Shown here one piece after another: positions 47,710 to 56,475 of a stretch of 64,000 nucleotides of DNA. This stretch comes from Actinomycetota bacterium (GTDB lineage: Bacteria > Actinomycetota > Rubrobacteria > Rubrobacterales > Rubrobacteraceae). Both the position numbers and the translations under genes were made by a program. How positions within the stretch are numbered: the stretch's first letter is position 1; every line of letters begins with the position of its first letter. The DNA lies in the NCBI GenBank assembly GCA_902810695.1, contig CADDYV010000002.1:1-64000 (forward strand), in the 5' to 3' direction. The notes beneath the pieces were generated by a model, which was not told the DNA's origin, searched no databases, and saw nothing but the letters and a program-made list of their open reading frames with translations.

Positions 47710-48669
47710 CTACAACCAGCCGGACCTCTTGAAGCCGAGGTAGAGCAGGACGCACAGCACCGCCATCAGGATGAGAGCGTAGGGGTAGCCGAAGGTCCAG
47801 TGAAGCTCCGGAATGTAGCGGAAGTTCATCCCGTAGATGCCGGTGATGATCGTCGGCACCACCAGGATGGCGGCCCAGGCGCTGATCTTCTGCACCTGGG
47901 TATTCTGGCGCACGCTCACCATCGTGAGGTTCACGCTGAGGATGTTGGAGAGAAGTTCCCTGAATCCTTCGGCCTGCTCCGTCACCCGCAGCACCCTCTC
48001 CTGGAGATTGCGCAGATACCGGCGCGCTTCCGGGTCCGTCTCGGGAGATGCGATCAGGCGCTCCAGCGCCCCCGGCAACGGATGAACCGCCCGGTGAACC
48101 CCTATCACCTCGCGCGAGAGCGCGTAGATCCGGCGGGAGACATCCGGGTTTCCGCCGAAGACTTCGCCCTCGATCTCATCCACATCGTTCTCCAGACCCT
48201 CGACGACCGGCATGTACTCATCTACGATCCCGTCCATCACAGCTCGCAGGACCGCAAACGGCCCCCGGCGGAGCGAGCCTGGATTCCCTTCCATCTTCTG
48301 GCGCAGTTGCGCGAGAAACTCCGAGGCCTCACCCCTGCGGATGGTAATAATAAAGTCCGGTCCTACGACTATCCGCGCTTCGCCGAACTCGACGGTTTCG
48401 GCCTCGTCCACATAACGCGCCGTCTCGAGCGCCGCGAAAAGTTCCTCGCCGTAGCGTTCGATCCTGGGACGCAGCCGGAGGCTCATCGAGTCCTTCGCCG
48501 CGACGTGCAGCCCGAACTCGCTCGCCACCGAGTCGAACTCCTCCTGCGTGGGTTCGGCGAGGCTCACCCAGGCGAACCCGCCGCGCTCACGGGTAACTTC
48601 GCGGATATTCCCCGCCGATGCAGACCCGGTGTTACGCCCGTCAACGTAGATGGCGCTCTCCACGGTCAT
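47710..48669 (-). CDS. corA: CorA-family magnesium/divalent cation channel
   Basis: A protein of about 319 residues from ATG 48669 (an earlier in-frame ATG three codons up lies inside the TATAAT box). A long N-terminal cytoplasmic alpha/beta domain leads to two membrane helices. Between them sits the selectivity-loop motif YGMNF, preceded by AWAAILVVPTIITGIYGMNF. Family knowledge: homopentameric Mg2+ (or Co2+, Zn2+) channel. The gene stands alone, probably leaderless: TATAAT ends 7 bases before the ATG. Confidence 0.93.
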   Translation of the reverse strand: MTVESAIYVDGRNTGSASAGNIREVTRERGGFAWVSLAEPTQEEFDSVASEFGLHVAAKDSMSLRLRPRIERYGEELFAALETARYVDEAETVEFGEARIVVGPDFIITIRRGEASEFLAQLRQKMEGNPGSLRRGPFAVLRAVMDGIVDEYMPVVEGLENDVDEIEGEVFGGNPDVSRRIYALSREVIGVHRAVHPLPGALERLIASPETDPEARRYLRNLQERVLRVTEQAEGFRELLSNILSVNLTMVSVRQNTQVQKISAWAAILVVPTIITGIYGMNFRYIPELHWTFGYPYALILMAVLCVLLYLGFKRSGWL

Positions 48670-48676
48670 CGCGGGC

Positions 48677-48682
48677 ATTATA
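48677..48682 (-). promoter_or_regulatory. -10 element TATAAT for corA (leaderless candidate)
   Basis: Perfect TATAAT on the minus strand, 7 bases before ATG 48669. The -35 region is poor. Confidence 0.5.
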
Positions 48683-48739
48683 CGCCGGGGGCTGCGGGCC
48701 TTTCGCCCCGCGCTCGAAGCGGTCTACGAGGCTCTGGGG

Positions 48740-49714
48740 CTAACTACCCGAGTTCTCGTCTCCCAGGGACGGTTGGAGATCCGGGACCCTGGAGTTGTCT
48801 TCGCTCGCCATCTGCGCGCCACCCGCCAGAGCGCTCACGGCGCCGGCGAGATCCTGAAGCTCCGAGGGGACGACGAAGAGCTTGTTCGCCCCGCCCTTTG
48901 CCATCTCGGGGAGCGTGCGCAGATACAGGTAGCGCAGGGCTTCGGCGGAGAGGTCGGAGTCGTGCAGCCGCTCGAAGAGGGCTCCGGCCATCTCAATCTG
49001 GGCCTGCTGGACCTTGCGGTAGGCTTCCGCATCACCCTCGGCGCGCAGGACGGCGGAGCGCTGCTCGCCCTCGGCGCGCAGAACCGCCGACTCCTTCTCG
49101 CCCTCTGCCTTGAGGATCGCCGCCCGCTTGTCGCCCTCGGCGGTTAGGATGGAGGCGCGGCGCGTCCGTTCGGCCTGCATCTGCTTCTCCATCGCCTGCT
49201 GGATGTCGCGCGGCGGGATGATCTCCTTGATCTCGACCCGTGTGATCCTGACTCCCCACTTCTCCGTAACCTCGTCGAGAACCGTCCGCAGGCGGGAGTT
49301 GATCTCGTCGCGCGAAGTCAGGGTTTGGTCGAGGTTGAGGTTGCCGATAACGTTACGCAGGTTGGTCTGGGTGATCTGCTCCATCGCCACCGTGAGGTTC
49401 GCGACCTCGTACTCGGCGGCACGGGGGTCAATGATCTGGTAGTAGACGACCGTGGAGATCTGGATGCCTACGTTGTCGTTGGTGATGACCGCCTGCGGCT
49501 GGAACGAGACCACCTGCTCTCTAAGATCCGTCTTGGGCAGCATCTTGTCTACTACCGGGACGACGAACGCCAGCCCGCTCTCGGCTGTTCGGTGGTAGCG
49601 ACCTAGCCTCTGTATGATCCCTACCCGGCTCTGCGGGATGACCCGCACGCTCCGCGCGGCGAATATCAGCACGATGATCGCCAAAACGATTATTACGATA
49701 AGACCGGCAGACAT
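48740..49714 (-). CDS. SPFH/Band 7 (stomatin-like) membrane protein
   Basis: A protein of 324 residues. A single N-terminal membrane helix (about residues 4-22) leads into the SPFH domain, VRVIPQSRVGIIQRLGRYHR, ITNDNVGIQISTVVYYQIID and VTEKWGVRITRVEIKEIIPP. A heptad-rich, alanine/glutamate-rich coiled coil follows (AAILKAEGEKESAVLRAEGE). These proteins assemble in membrane microdomains. Its partner gene (NfeD) overlaps almost directly upstream (3-base gap), and SPFH-NfeD operons are widespread. Confidence 0.94.
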   Translation of the reverse strand: MSAGLIVIIVLAIIVLIFAARSVRVIPQSRVGIIQRLGRYHRTAESGLAFVVPVVDKMLPKTDLREQVVSFQPQAVITNDNVGIQISTVVYYQIIDPRAAEYEVANLTVAMEQITQTNLRNVIGNLNLDQTLTSRDEINSRLRTVLDEVTEKWGVRITRVEIKEIIPPRDIQQAMEKQMQAERTRRASILTAEGDKRAAILKAEGEKESAVLRAEGEQRSAVLRAEGDAEAYRKVQQAQIEMAGALFERLHDSDLSAEALRYLYLRTLPEMAKGGANKLFVVPSELQDLAGAVSALAGGAQMASEDNSRVPDLQPSLGDENSGS

Positions 49715-49717
49715 ACC

Positions 49718-50179
49718 TTACTCTCCTCCTTCGTTTTCGATGGGCTCTACCAGAGCCGTCAAGCCATCGGTATCCAGGACCCGCACCTTCGAGCCGGCTT
49801 CTATCCGCCGTCCGGAGTACAGCGCGCGGGCCGTCCAGAACTCTCCGTTGCCTACGCGGACCATGCCGCTCTCGTCGGGTTCGATCGTCTCGGTAACGAC
49901 CGCGTTCCTGCCCGTAATGCTCTTTCGCTGCCGGTAGCCCTCTCCGTTTCTCAAAGAGAGGCGGTTCACGAGTGCCGGACGCAGGATAGCCATGCTCGCC
50001 AGCGACGCCACGATGAAGCCGACCACTTCCAGGGCTACATTGTCGGCGACCAAAGAGATTACCAGCGCGACCGCCGCGCCGAGCGCGAAGAACACGAGGA
50101 AAAACGAGACCGTCAAGATCTCTCCAACGAATGCCAGGGCCATCACCACAGCCCAGACGATTATGTCGAAATTGTTCAT
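49718..50179 (-). CDS. NfeD-family membrane protein
   Basis: A protein of 153 residues with three to four membrane helices (FDIIVWAVVMALAFVGEILT; VAFFALG region) and a C-terminal OB-fold domain (QRKSITGRNAVVTETIEPDE then VRVGNGEFWTARALYSGRRI). Short NfeD proteins without a ClpP-like protease domain bind SPFH partners. It precedes the SPFH gene by 3 bases. It is divergent from the GGDEF-EAL gene across a 113-base AT-rich gap. Confidence 0.92.
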   Translation of the reverse strand: MNNFDIIVWAVVMALAFVGEILTVSFFLVFFALGAAVALVISLVADNVALEVVGFIVASLASMAILRPALVNRLSLRNGEGYRQRKSITGRNAVVTETIEPDESGMVRVGNGEFWTARALYSGRRIEAGSKVRVLDTDGLTALVEPIENEGGE

Positions 50180-50195
50180 AGTTTTCTCTGCATAG

Positions 50196-50213
50196 ATTTT
50201 ATACCAATAGTAT
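50196..50213. promoter_or_regulatory. Divergent promoter region, NfeD and GGDEF-EAL genes
   Basis: TAAAAT/TATAAA on the minus strand (50196-50203) and TAGTAT on the plus strand (50208-50213) are candidate -10 boxes. Good -35 matches are not visible for either. Confidence 0.25.
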
Positions 50214-50292
50214 CGGGGAAGAGTGGTGGCACGATTTGCGCCGGGCGTTTAAGTTTTCCAGGCTGCAAACCGATAACCCTCTAGAGAGAGAT

Positions 50293-53200
50293 ATGAAACT
50301 GGCGATGCCCTCTGACAAGGATTACCGAATCAATAGCATGGAAAAGTTCGCCCTGCTTCGCAGACACTCCTGGAAGCTCTTTCTGACCCTCGCTTTCTTT
50401 TACCTCGCAGTCTACTGGTTCCTGCCGGATGAGAACGCTCATAGAGCAGGATATGCAGCGTTCAGCTTTCTTGCGATAGTGGTAATGGGACTCGGAATAA
50501 GAATGAACCGGCCGGTACCGTTGCTGCCCTGGCGTCTTGTTCTGGCAGGTATGGCGATGATCGTAGCGAGCGACGGCATGTGGAAATACTATGAGGTGGT
50601 GCTCGGGCGGGAAGCTTCTAACCCCTCGCCAATTGATGTGATCTACCTTTGCGGTTATCTCTGCGTGGGAGCGGGGCTGGCGCTGCTCATCCGCACCAGG
50701 ACGGGCGGACGCGACAGAGGAAGCCTCATTGACGCGGTGATGGTTTCGGTGGGAGCGGGGGTGGTTGCATGGGTCTACCTGATAGAACCCAGCATGCACG
50801 ATCAGTCAATGCCGCTGCTCGCTCGGGTGATCTGGGTCTTCTACCCGCTCGTGGACGTGCTCTACCTCGCGCTGCTGGCCCAGTTGCTCTTTACGGCGGA
50901 GGAACACGCAAGATCATTTTACTTCATCGGTGGTGGTCTCTTGTTCTGGCTTTTCTCGGACTCCGCCTACGTGCTGATGGTTCTTAGAGGAACCTACCAT
51001 CCGGGAGGGATCATAGACTACGGCTGGCTTCTGATGTATGCGTTGTGGGGAGCCGCCATGCTCCATCCTTCGGTGGCTACCTTCGCCGAGCCCGTCCCTC
51101 CCCATCCACTGCGGCTCACGCGGGCTCGCATTATGCTGCTTTCTGCAGCCACGCTGCTTTCGCCGAGTGTATTTATCATCCAGTATCTGCGCCACAAACC
51201 CGTGGACGTGCCGGTGATCGTGGGCGGGACCGCAGCGCTCTCCCTGCTCTCCTTCATACGTCTCGGCGGGCTGCTGGACATGCTGCGCAAGACCCTTTTC
51301 AGGCTCAACAAGGCCATCGAGCGCGAGAAGATACTGAGAAAATCCGCGGCGGGATTCTCGGCGGCAGCAGACGTCGCAGGCATCCGAAGCGTTGCACTGG
51401 AAGCAGCACGGGCGCTTGCCGCAGATGTGCCGTGCTATATCACAGTGAGCATAGACCCCGCTCCAGATTCGCGGGCGCAGATCGCTGGCGGTTCGTGTAC
51501 GGGCGACGAAACAGAGGGAGAGACTTTCTTTGTACCCCTGATCTCCGCTGGCAGGCTGCAAGGCTCGATAAGCGCGAGCGCCGACTCGCCGCTCCCCAAA
51601 GAAACCAGGGGAGGGCTTGAGGCTCTGGGCGCTCAAGTCTCTCTCGCCCTGGAGAGAACCGAGCTGATCGAGGAGGTCTACCACCACAGAACCCGCAGGC
51701 AACTGGAGTACCTGGTGGAGAACGTCTCCGATGTGATCGCACTTCTGCAAACCAGCGGCGAGGCAAGCTACATAAGCCCTTCGGTCAGGCGCATTCTGGG
51801 CTATGAACCGGAGGAGCTGGCCGGAGCCAGCCTGCTCTGGCTCGTACACCCGGAAGACAGGGCTCACGTTCAAAGATTTTTCGTCCGGGTCTTCAGAACA
51901 CCGGGGACGAGCCTTCCGCTCGAAGTAAGGGTCAGGCACTCGGACGGTTCGTTCAGGCACCTGGAGATTCTGGCGAGCAACCTGCTCTCGAAGCCCGAAG
52001 TCAGGGGTGTCGTCATAAACGCCCGCGACATCTCCGAACGTAAAAAGGCAGAGGCCAAACTGGCCTACCAGGCGTTCCATGATCCGCTGACCGGTCTGCC
52101 CAACCGGGTGCTCTTCAAAGGCCGACTCGAGCGTGCACTCGCCCGCCGCAGACGCCGGAAGCATCTCGCAGCGGTGCTTTTCCTGGATCTGGACGGCTTC
52201 AAGAACATCAACGACAGCCTGGGGCACGCCGCGGGAGACCGGCTTCTGGTAGAGGTGGCGAGGCGTTTCGCATCGTGCGTGAGACCGGGAGATACCGTAG
52301 CACGCTTCGGGGGCGACGAATTCACCGTTTTGCTGGAGAACATCTCGCGCCAAAGCGATGCGGAGGAGGTGGCCGGGAGGATCATCAGGGAATTGAGCGT
52401 ACCTTTTCGTATTGAGAGCCACCTTCTTTTCGTCACCGCAAGCATCGGCGTCGCCCTGAGCAGTGGAGCGGACGGAAGGTCGGAAGACCTCTTGCGGGCA
52501 GCGGATGTAGCCCTTTACCGGGCAAAGAGCGAGGAAAAAGCCTGCTACAAAGTCTTCGACAAAAGCAAGGACGCCCACGCTCTGGAGCGCCTGAAGCTGG
52601 AGAATGACCTCAGAGGAGCTATCGAGCGCGACGAGCTCAGGGTTTACTACCAGCCGGTATTATCCCTGGAGTTGGGAACTATCGCCGGGATGGAAGCTCT
52701 TTTGCGCTGGGAGCATCCCGAGCGCGGAATGCTCAGCCCCGCCGAGTTTATCCCTCTGGCCGAAGAGAGCGGGCTCATCGTTCCCATCGGAAAGTGGGTG
52801 CTTGAAGAAGCCTGCCGCCAGGGGCGCGAGTGGCAAAAGCAGCGTGCGGGCGATGCTGTTCCCATAGCGGGTGTAAACACCCCCATAGTCGGGGTGAACC
52901 TTTCGCTGCGCCAGTTTCAGGATCCTTCCCTAGTGGAGGATGTAGCTAAAATCCTGCGGGAGAGCGGGTTGAACCCGGCAAACCTGTCGCTGGAGATCAC
53001 CGAGAGCGTGGCAATGCACGACGTAGAGTCCACCATCGCCACGCTCGAGAAGCTCAAGTCTTTAGGCGTGTGGCTCGTCATAGATGACTTCGGTACGGGC
53101 AACAGCTCGATCTCTTACCTCACCAGCCGCTTCAAGATGGACCACCTGAAAATAGACGGATCGTTTGTCCGCGAGTTTCTGGATGATCCCGACAACTCGA

Positions 53201-53397
53201 AGATCATACCGGCTCTGATCGAGTTTGCGCACACCGTGGGCTTGAGGGTCGTCGCCGAAGGGGTCGAGAATGCACAACAGCTTGAGAACCTGAGGGGGAT
53301 GGGCTGCGAGTTTGTCCAGGGCTACCACATCGCAAGACCCCTGCCGCCTGCCGAGGCGAGCGAGTTGCTAATAAAAGAAACCCTCTCCTCTGTCTAA
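50293..53397 (+). CDS. Membrane diguanylate cyclase/phosphodiesterase: 7-8TM, GAF-like, PAS, GGDEF, EAL
   Basis: A protein of about 1034 residues from ATG 50293 (GAGAGAGAT upstream; TTG 50236 is an alternative). About eight membrane helices (to ~320) precede a GAF-like region and a PAS domain (QLEYLVENVSDVIALLQTSG). GGDEF: RFGGDEFTVLLENISRQ is intact. EAL: MEALLRWEHPERG, LSLEITESVAMHDVE, LVIDDFGTGNSSISYL, KIDGSF and VVAEGVENAQQL keep all the metal and catalytic residues. It can probably both make and break c-di-GMP, with the membrane/PAS part sensing a signal. It is followed by a 6-base-stem hairpin. Confidence 0.92.
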   Translation: MKLAMPSDKDYRINSMEKFALLRRHSWKLFLTLAFFYLAVYWFLPDENAHRAGYAAFSFLAIVVMGLGIRMNRPVPLLPWRLVLAGMAMIVASDGMWKYYEVVLGREASNPSPIDVIYLCGYLCVGAGLALLIRTRTGGRDRGSLIDAVMVSVGAGVVAWVYLIEPSMHDQSMPLLARVIWVFYPLVDVLYLALLAQLLFTAEEHARSFYFIGGGLLFWLFSDSAYVLMVLRGTYHPGGIIDYGWLLMYALWGAAMLHPSVATFAEPVPPHPLRLTRARIMLLSAATLLSPSVFIIQYLRHKPVDVPVIVGGTAALSLLSFIRLGGLLDMLRKTLFRLNKAIEREKILRKSAAGFSAAADVAGIRSVALEAARALAADVPCYITVSIDPAPDSRAQIAGGSCTGDETEGETFFVPLISAGRLQGSISASADSPLPKETRGGLEALGAQVSLALERTELIEEVYHHRTRRQLEYLVENVSDVIALLQTSGEASYISPSVRRILGYEPEELAGASLLWLVHPEDRAHVQRFFVRVFRTPGTSLPLEVRVRHSDGSFRHLEILASNLLSKPEVRGVVINARDISERKKAEAKLAYQAFHDPLTGLPNRVLFKGRLERALARRRRRKHLAAVLFLDLDGFKNINDSLGHAAGDRLLVEVARRFASCVRPGDTVARFGGDEFTVLLENISRQSDAEEVAGRIIRELSVPFRIESHLLFVTASIGVALSSGADGRSEDLLRAADVALYRAKSEEKACYKVFDKSKDAHALERLKLENDLRGAIERDELRVYYQPVLSLELGTIAGMEALLRWEHPERGMLSPAEFIPLAEESGLIVPIGKWVLEEACRQGREWQKQRAGDAVPIAGVNTPIVGVNLSLRQFQDPSLVEDVAKILRESGLNPANLSLEITESVAMHDVESTIATLEKLKSLGVWLVIDDFGTGNSSISYLTSRFKMDHLKIDGSFVREFLDDPDNSKIIPALIEFAHTVGLRVVAEGVENAQQLENLRGMGCEFVQGYHIARPLPPAEASELLIKETLSSV

Positions 53398-53454
53398 GCG
53401 CGTCGTCCCATCTCGACGACCTCCGGCGCATGAGCTTTGCTGACCAAACTCCTT

Positions 53455-53472
53455 ACGGGTCGAGTCACCCGT
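53455..53472 (+). terminator. Hairpin ACGGGT...ACCCGT after the GGDEF-EAL gene
   Basis: Perfect six-base arms with a six-base loop about 58 bases after the stop codon. There is no long T-tract, so it is a modest terminator candidate. The rest of 53398-53570 shows no gene. Confidence 0.35.
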
Positions 53473-53570
53473 TATACATACGCACGAGATCTCACAACCT
53501 TGCCGAGTACGTCATCGTAACCCGCCTTTTGCTGATCTGCCCGACACTATAACGCGTTGTCGCGCAGATA

Positions 53571-53963
53571 TTACATTATCAAGCGGGCGTGGATGAGATC
53601 CTTGGGACGCCCGCAGGAGTGCTTGAACGCCAGCACGTCCTCCAGAGACGCGAAAGGCAAGCCGTCAATAATCTCGGCGTCATCAATCAGCGCATCAATA
53701 TCCCACCCCAGCCAGCCGCCGAAGACCTCGATCGCACCGCCTTCAAGCCAAACCACCGGATCCCCTTCCGGTGCGGTGCATACGGGAGCCAGCTTCCTCG
53801 CCCGCTCCCATGCAGCTCCGCGCGCCACCAGGTCCAGGTCATGGATCTCCTGTATGAGACCCCGCATGGCAAGAGGGCCACTTCCGAAGATGGCGTAGTC
53901 CTCGATCGGGAGTTCGAGTTCCCGAAGCTTGTCGAAAAGCTCGCCTCCTGGCTCGACCCTCAT
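53571..53963 (-). CDS. Nucleotidyltransferase-fold protein
   Basis: A protein of 130 residues. YAIFGSGPLAMRGLIQEIHD followed by LDLVARG fits the nucleotidyltransferase pattern (GSG, then helix, then an acidic D-x-D), seen in MNT-like antitoxins and aminoglycoside-type enzymes. The start ATG directly follows AGGAGG with no spacing, so its true start is uncertain. It is 4 bases downstream of the dioxygenase gene and likely co-transcribed with it. Confidence 0.65.
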   Translation of the reverse strand: MRVEPGGELFDKLRELELPIEDYAIFGSGPLAMRGLIQEIHDLDLVARGAAWERARKLAPVCTAPEGDPVVWLEGGAIEVFGGWLGWDIDALIDDAEIIDGLPFASLEDVLAFKHSCGRPKDLIHARLIM

Positions 53964-53967
53964 CCTC

Positions 53968-54915
53968 CTAGAAAATCACGCGGGATGCGGATGCTTTGCG
54001 GGCGACGCGCGATTTTCTAAGGTCCCTCGTGATATTTATCCGCTTGAGCCACCGGTCCGTTCCGTCGAACCTCGCCTTGAAGGAGCTTCTGCCGTGGACC
54101 GTCTTGTAGTTGTCTATGAACAGGCAATCTCCGGGTAGCAGGGCAACACCCGTCAGTTTTTCGTCCAGGGCCTCGATCAGGTAGTCCATAGCCGAGCGCA
54201 TCTCTTCATCTTCCGGACGATCCATAGAGTACGGGTCGAAGCGCAGATATGGAGATCCGGGGTCCCCGAACAAGACAGCCGCCGCCTCATGCTCGGTGTC
54301 GGTCGGGTGGGAGGGGTCCGGGCGGAAGACGAAACGCGGCTCGAACAGGACCCGCACCCGGTCTTGATCAAGCTGCACATCATCAATCGAGGCGAAGGTG
54401 GTAGGCACTTTATCCGGGTTGCGCAGGCACATCAGACCTATATAGTCTCCCCGGTAAGAGTAGCGCGCGTCTTCGGTGTGCCAGACCAGTTCCAGCTCGC
54501 TGCCGGAACCGAGCATATCTTTCGCGTGCTGCTCGATGGGTACGAGATCCTGGCATACAAGCCCGCCCCGCTGGTGGGACCAGGCGAAGGCGTCGCCCAA
54601 AAGCGCGCCACACAGGTGGAGAAAGATTTCCTCTTCGATGGTGGAGGAGCTACTGCGTTCCTTTTCCCAGTGGGATGGTGTCCTGCCTATCTTGGCGTCG
54701 TCTACAGGATAGCCCGAGACGATGCAAACCCCCGATGGTTCTGTCAACCTGAAAGTATTGAGAAATGCGCGCAGCCGCCTGGGGAGTTCCTGGGCGTAGA
54801 TACTTGCGCTGTCGAGGAAAGCAGGCTCTTCCACCGAACTATGCCGGGAAGCCACCCCTTTGACAAGCGGCAGAATCACTTCTATATCTTCATTGGTCAG
54901 TTCGAGTTTGTGCAC
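53968..54915 (-). CDS. Fe(II)/2-oxoglutarate-dependent oxygenase, TauD or VioC-like
   Basis: A protein of about 315 residues from GTG 54915 (AAAGGAG upstream; the frame extends upstream). The iron ligands are seen as WHTED (His and Glu/Asp) near the middle and VHGRSSF (distal His) near the end, with RWLKR carrying the 2-oxoglutarate Arg. The motif order fits the clavaminate synthase-like/VioC/AsnO group, which hydroxylate free amino acids such as arginine or asparagine. Its substrate cannot be read from sequence alone. It is coupled to the nucleotidyltransferase-like gene. Confidence 0.82.
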   Translation of the reverse strand: MHKLELTNEDIEVILPLVKGVASRHSSVEEPAFLDSASIYAQELPRRLRAFLNTFRLTEPSGVCIVSGYPVDDAKIGRTPSHWEKERSSSSTIEEEIFLHLCGALLGDAFAWSHQRGGLVCQDLVPIEQHAKDMLGSGSELELVWHTEDARYSYRGDYIGLMCLRNPDKVPTTFASIDDVQLDQDRVRVLFEPRFVFRPDPSHPTDTEHEAAAVLFGDPGSPYLRFDPYSMDRPEDEEMRSAMDYLIEALDEKLTGVALLPGDCLFIDNYKTVHGRSSFKARFDGTDRWLKRINITRDLRKSRVARKASASRVIF

Positions 54916-55068
54916 GGTGACACTCCTTTCTGTTCTAAGATGGGGATTCTCCTCGTTCGGGAGAACAACCATGAGTAGTTATCGGTTGGGGCGGCGACAA
55001 ACTTTAGTGCCTCGTTCTGATCGTGCTACGATTTGGGGAATATCGGATGCACATGTTACGGGGTCCAT

Positions 55069-55812
55069 TTGACCATCGAGTCGGATAGAGATCTTGCAGG
55101 GCTCAGGAGAGCCGGGCGAGTAGTGGCGCTCGCGCTGCGCGAGATGAAGGAAGCCCTGCATCCCGGCATAACAACCCGGGAGCTAGATGAGATCGGGGCC
55201 AGAGTATTCGGGCGGCACGGCGCGAGATCCGCGCCGCAGCTTTTCTACGGAGCTCCGTGCGCCAACTTCATAAGCGTCAACGACGAAGCGGTGCATGGCC
55301 TGCCGGGAGATCGCGTCATAGAAGCCGGAGATCTGGTCAAGATAGACGTTACCGCCGAGCTTGATGGCTACGTCGCCGATGCCGCCGTTACGGTTGCGAT
55401 GCCGGACTGTACGGAAGAAGGCCGGAGGCTGCGGGAGTGCGTAGAATTTGCCTTCGAGAGAGCCATCTCGGTCGCCCGGGCGGGACGTCCGGTGAACAAG
55501 ATCGGAAGGGTTGTGGAGACCGCTGCCCGCAAGCGAGGTTTCACCGTTCTTCCTCCGCTCGGCGGTCACGGGGTCGGACGCGCCATCCACGAAGAGCCCA
55601 CCGTACCGAACTATTACGAGCGCCGGTTACGCGGTACGCTGGACAAGGGACTCGTCATCACGATCGAGCCCATCCTCTCCGCGGGGTTGGCTCTGATCTC
55701 GGACGGCGACGACGGCTGGACCATCAAAACCGCCGATAGCAGTCTCTCGGCGCACCACGAGCACACCATCGTCATCACCCGTGGGCGTCCGATCCTGCTG
55801 ACCGTCGCATGA
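55069..55812 (+). CDS. map: Methionine aminopeptidase, type I
   Basis: A protein of 247 residues from TTG 55069, the first in-frame start that fits; earlier frame is open without homology. Metal ligands: Asp93 (VKIDVT), Asp104 (YVADAA), His167 (GGHGVGRAIHEEPTV), Glu200 (ITIEPIL) and Glu231 (HHEHTIVIT). It removes the initiator methionine from new proteins. Alone on its strand here. Confidence 0.93.
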   Translation: MTIESDRDLAGLRRAGRVVALALREMKEALHPGITTRELDEIGARVFGRHGARSAPQLFYGAPCANFISVNDEAVHGLPGDRVIEAGDLVKIDVTAELDGYVADAAVTVAMPDCTEEGRRLRECVEFAFERAISVARAGRPVNKIGRVVETAARKRGFTVLPPLGGHGVGRAIHEEPTVPNYYERRLRGTLDKGLVITIEPILSAGLALISDGDDGWTIKTADSSLSAHHEHTIVITRGRPILLTVA

Positions 55813-55939
55813 GCGACGAATCTTTACGCGCCATTAGGTCCTGGATGCGCGACCGTTCGATTATTACGTTGATTTCTAATGTCCTGCCTTCGGCAATCCC
55901 AGGCGCTGCAAGAGATGGTCGGAGCCGGACATTTCTCGA

Positions 55940-56359
55940 CTAGGGTTCTCTACTTCCCGGTTCATCTCCGAGTGCATCCGCGACGATCTGGCGGTGATCG
56001 AAGGCCAGTTCTACCTCTCTGGGATCCAGGACGGCAACCTCTGAGGCGTCGGTTGCGGCCTGCGGTTGTCCACTCAGAGGGCGGGCGAGGAAGGCGACGC
56101 TGACGTTGTGGCCCCTGGGATCCCGCTCCGGTTCCGAGTAGACACCGACGAGGCGCGCCAGTTCCACCGCTAGCCCTGTTTCCTCCTCGGTTTCGCGCAC
56201 GGCGGCTGTCTCCACGGTCTCGCCGACCTCCACGAAACCGCCCGGCAGGGCCCACTGGCCCCGGAACGGTTCGTTGCTGCGCCGGATCAGGACTACTCTC
56301 CCCCCTTCGGCGGGGATAACCACGTCCACAGTAAGCTTCGGCGTTTCGGGAGCAGCCAA
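55940..56359 (-). CDS. Nudix hydrolase
   Basis: A protein of 139 residues from TTG 56359, chosen because AAGGAGG precedes it; the frame runs on upstream without homology. The Nudix box is GGFVEVGETVETAAVRETEE followed by ETGL, with all acidic positions. FRGQWALPGG precedes it, as in ADP-ribose pyrophosphatase and dNTPase types. The substrate is unknown. It is divergent from the AbrB-family gene. Confidence 0.9.
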   Translation of the reverse strand: MAAPETPKLTVDVVIPAEGGRVVLIRRSNEPFRGQWALPGGFVEVGETVETAAVRETEEETGLAVELARLVGVYSEPERDPRGHNVSVAFLARPLSGQPQAATDASEVAVLDPREVELAFDHRQIVADALGDEPGSREP

Positions 56360-56475
56360 CGTTGCCTCCTTTTCTAGCTTTGGGTCCAGATTACTACGGA
56401 AGGTGCGTGCGTTCTGTGGTTGTAGAATGGGAACTTCTTGAAAAGCCGTGTTCCGCAACCTGGGGCAGGAAGCTG

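Noticed and set aside
50180-50292. Search for a c-di-GMP riboswitch upstream of the GGDEF-EAL genes
   Set aside because: Neither this leader nor 61462-61674 shows the conserved GEMM-type motifs or stems.
50914-52578. 554-residue minus-strand open frame inside the GGDEF-EAL gene
   Set aside because: Overlaps PAS and GGDEF coding on the plus strand; no homology pattern of its own.
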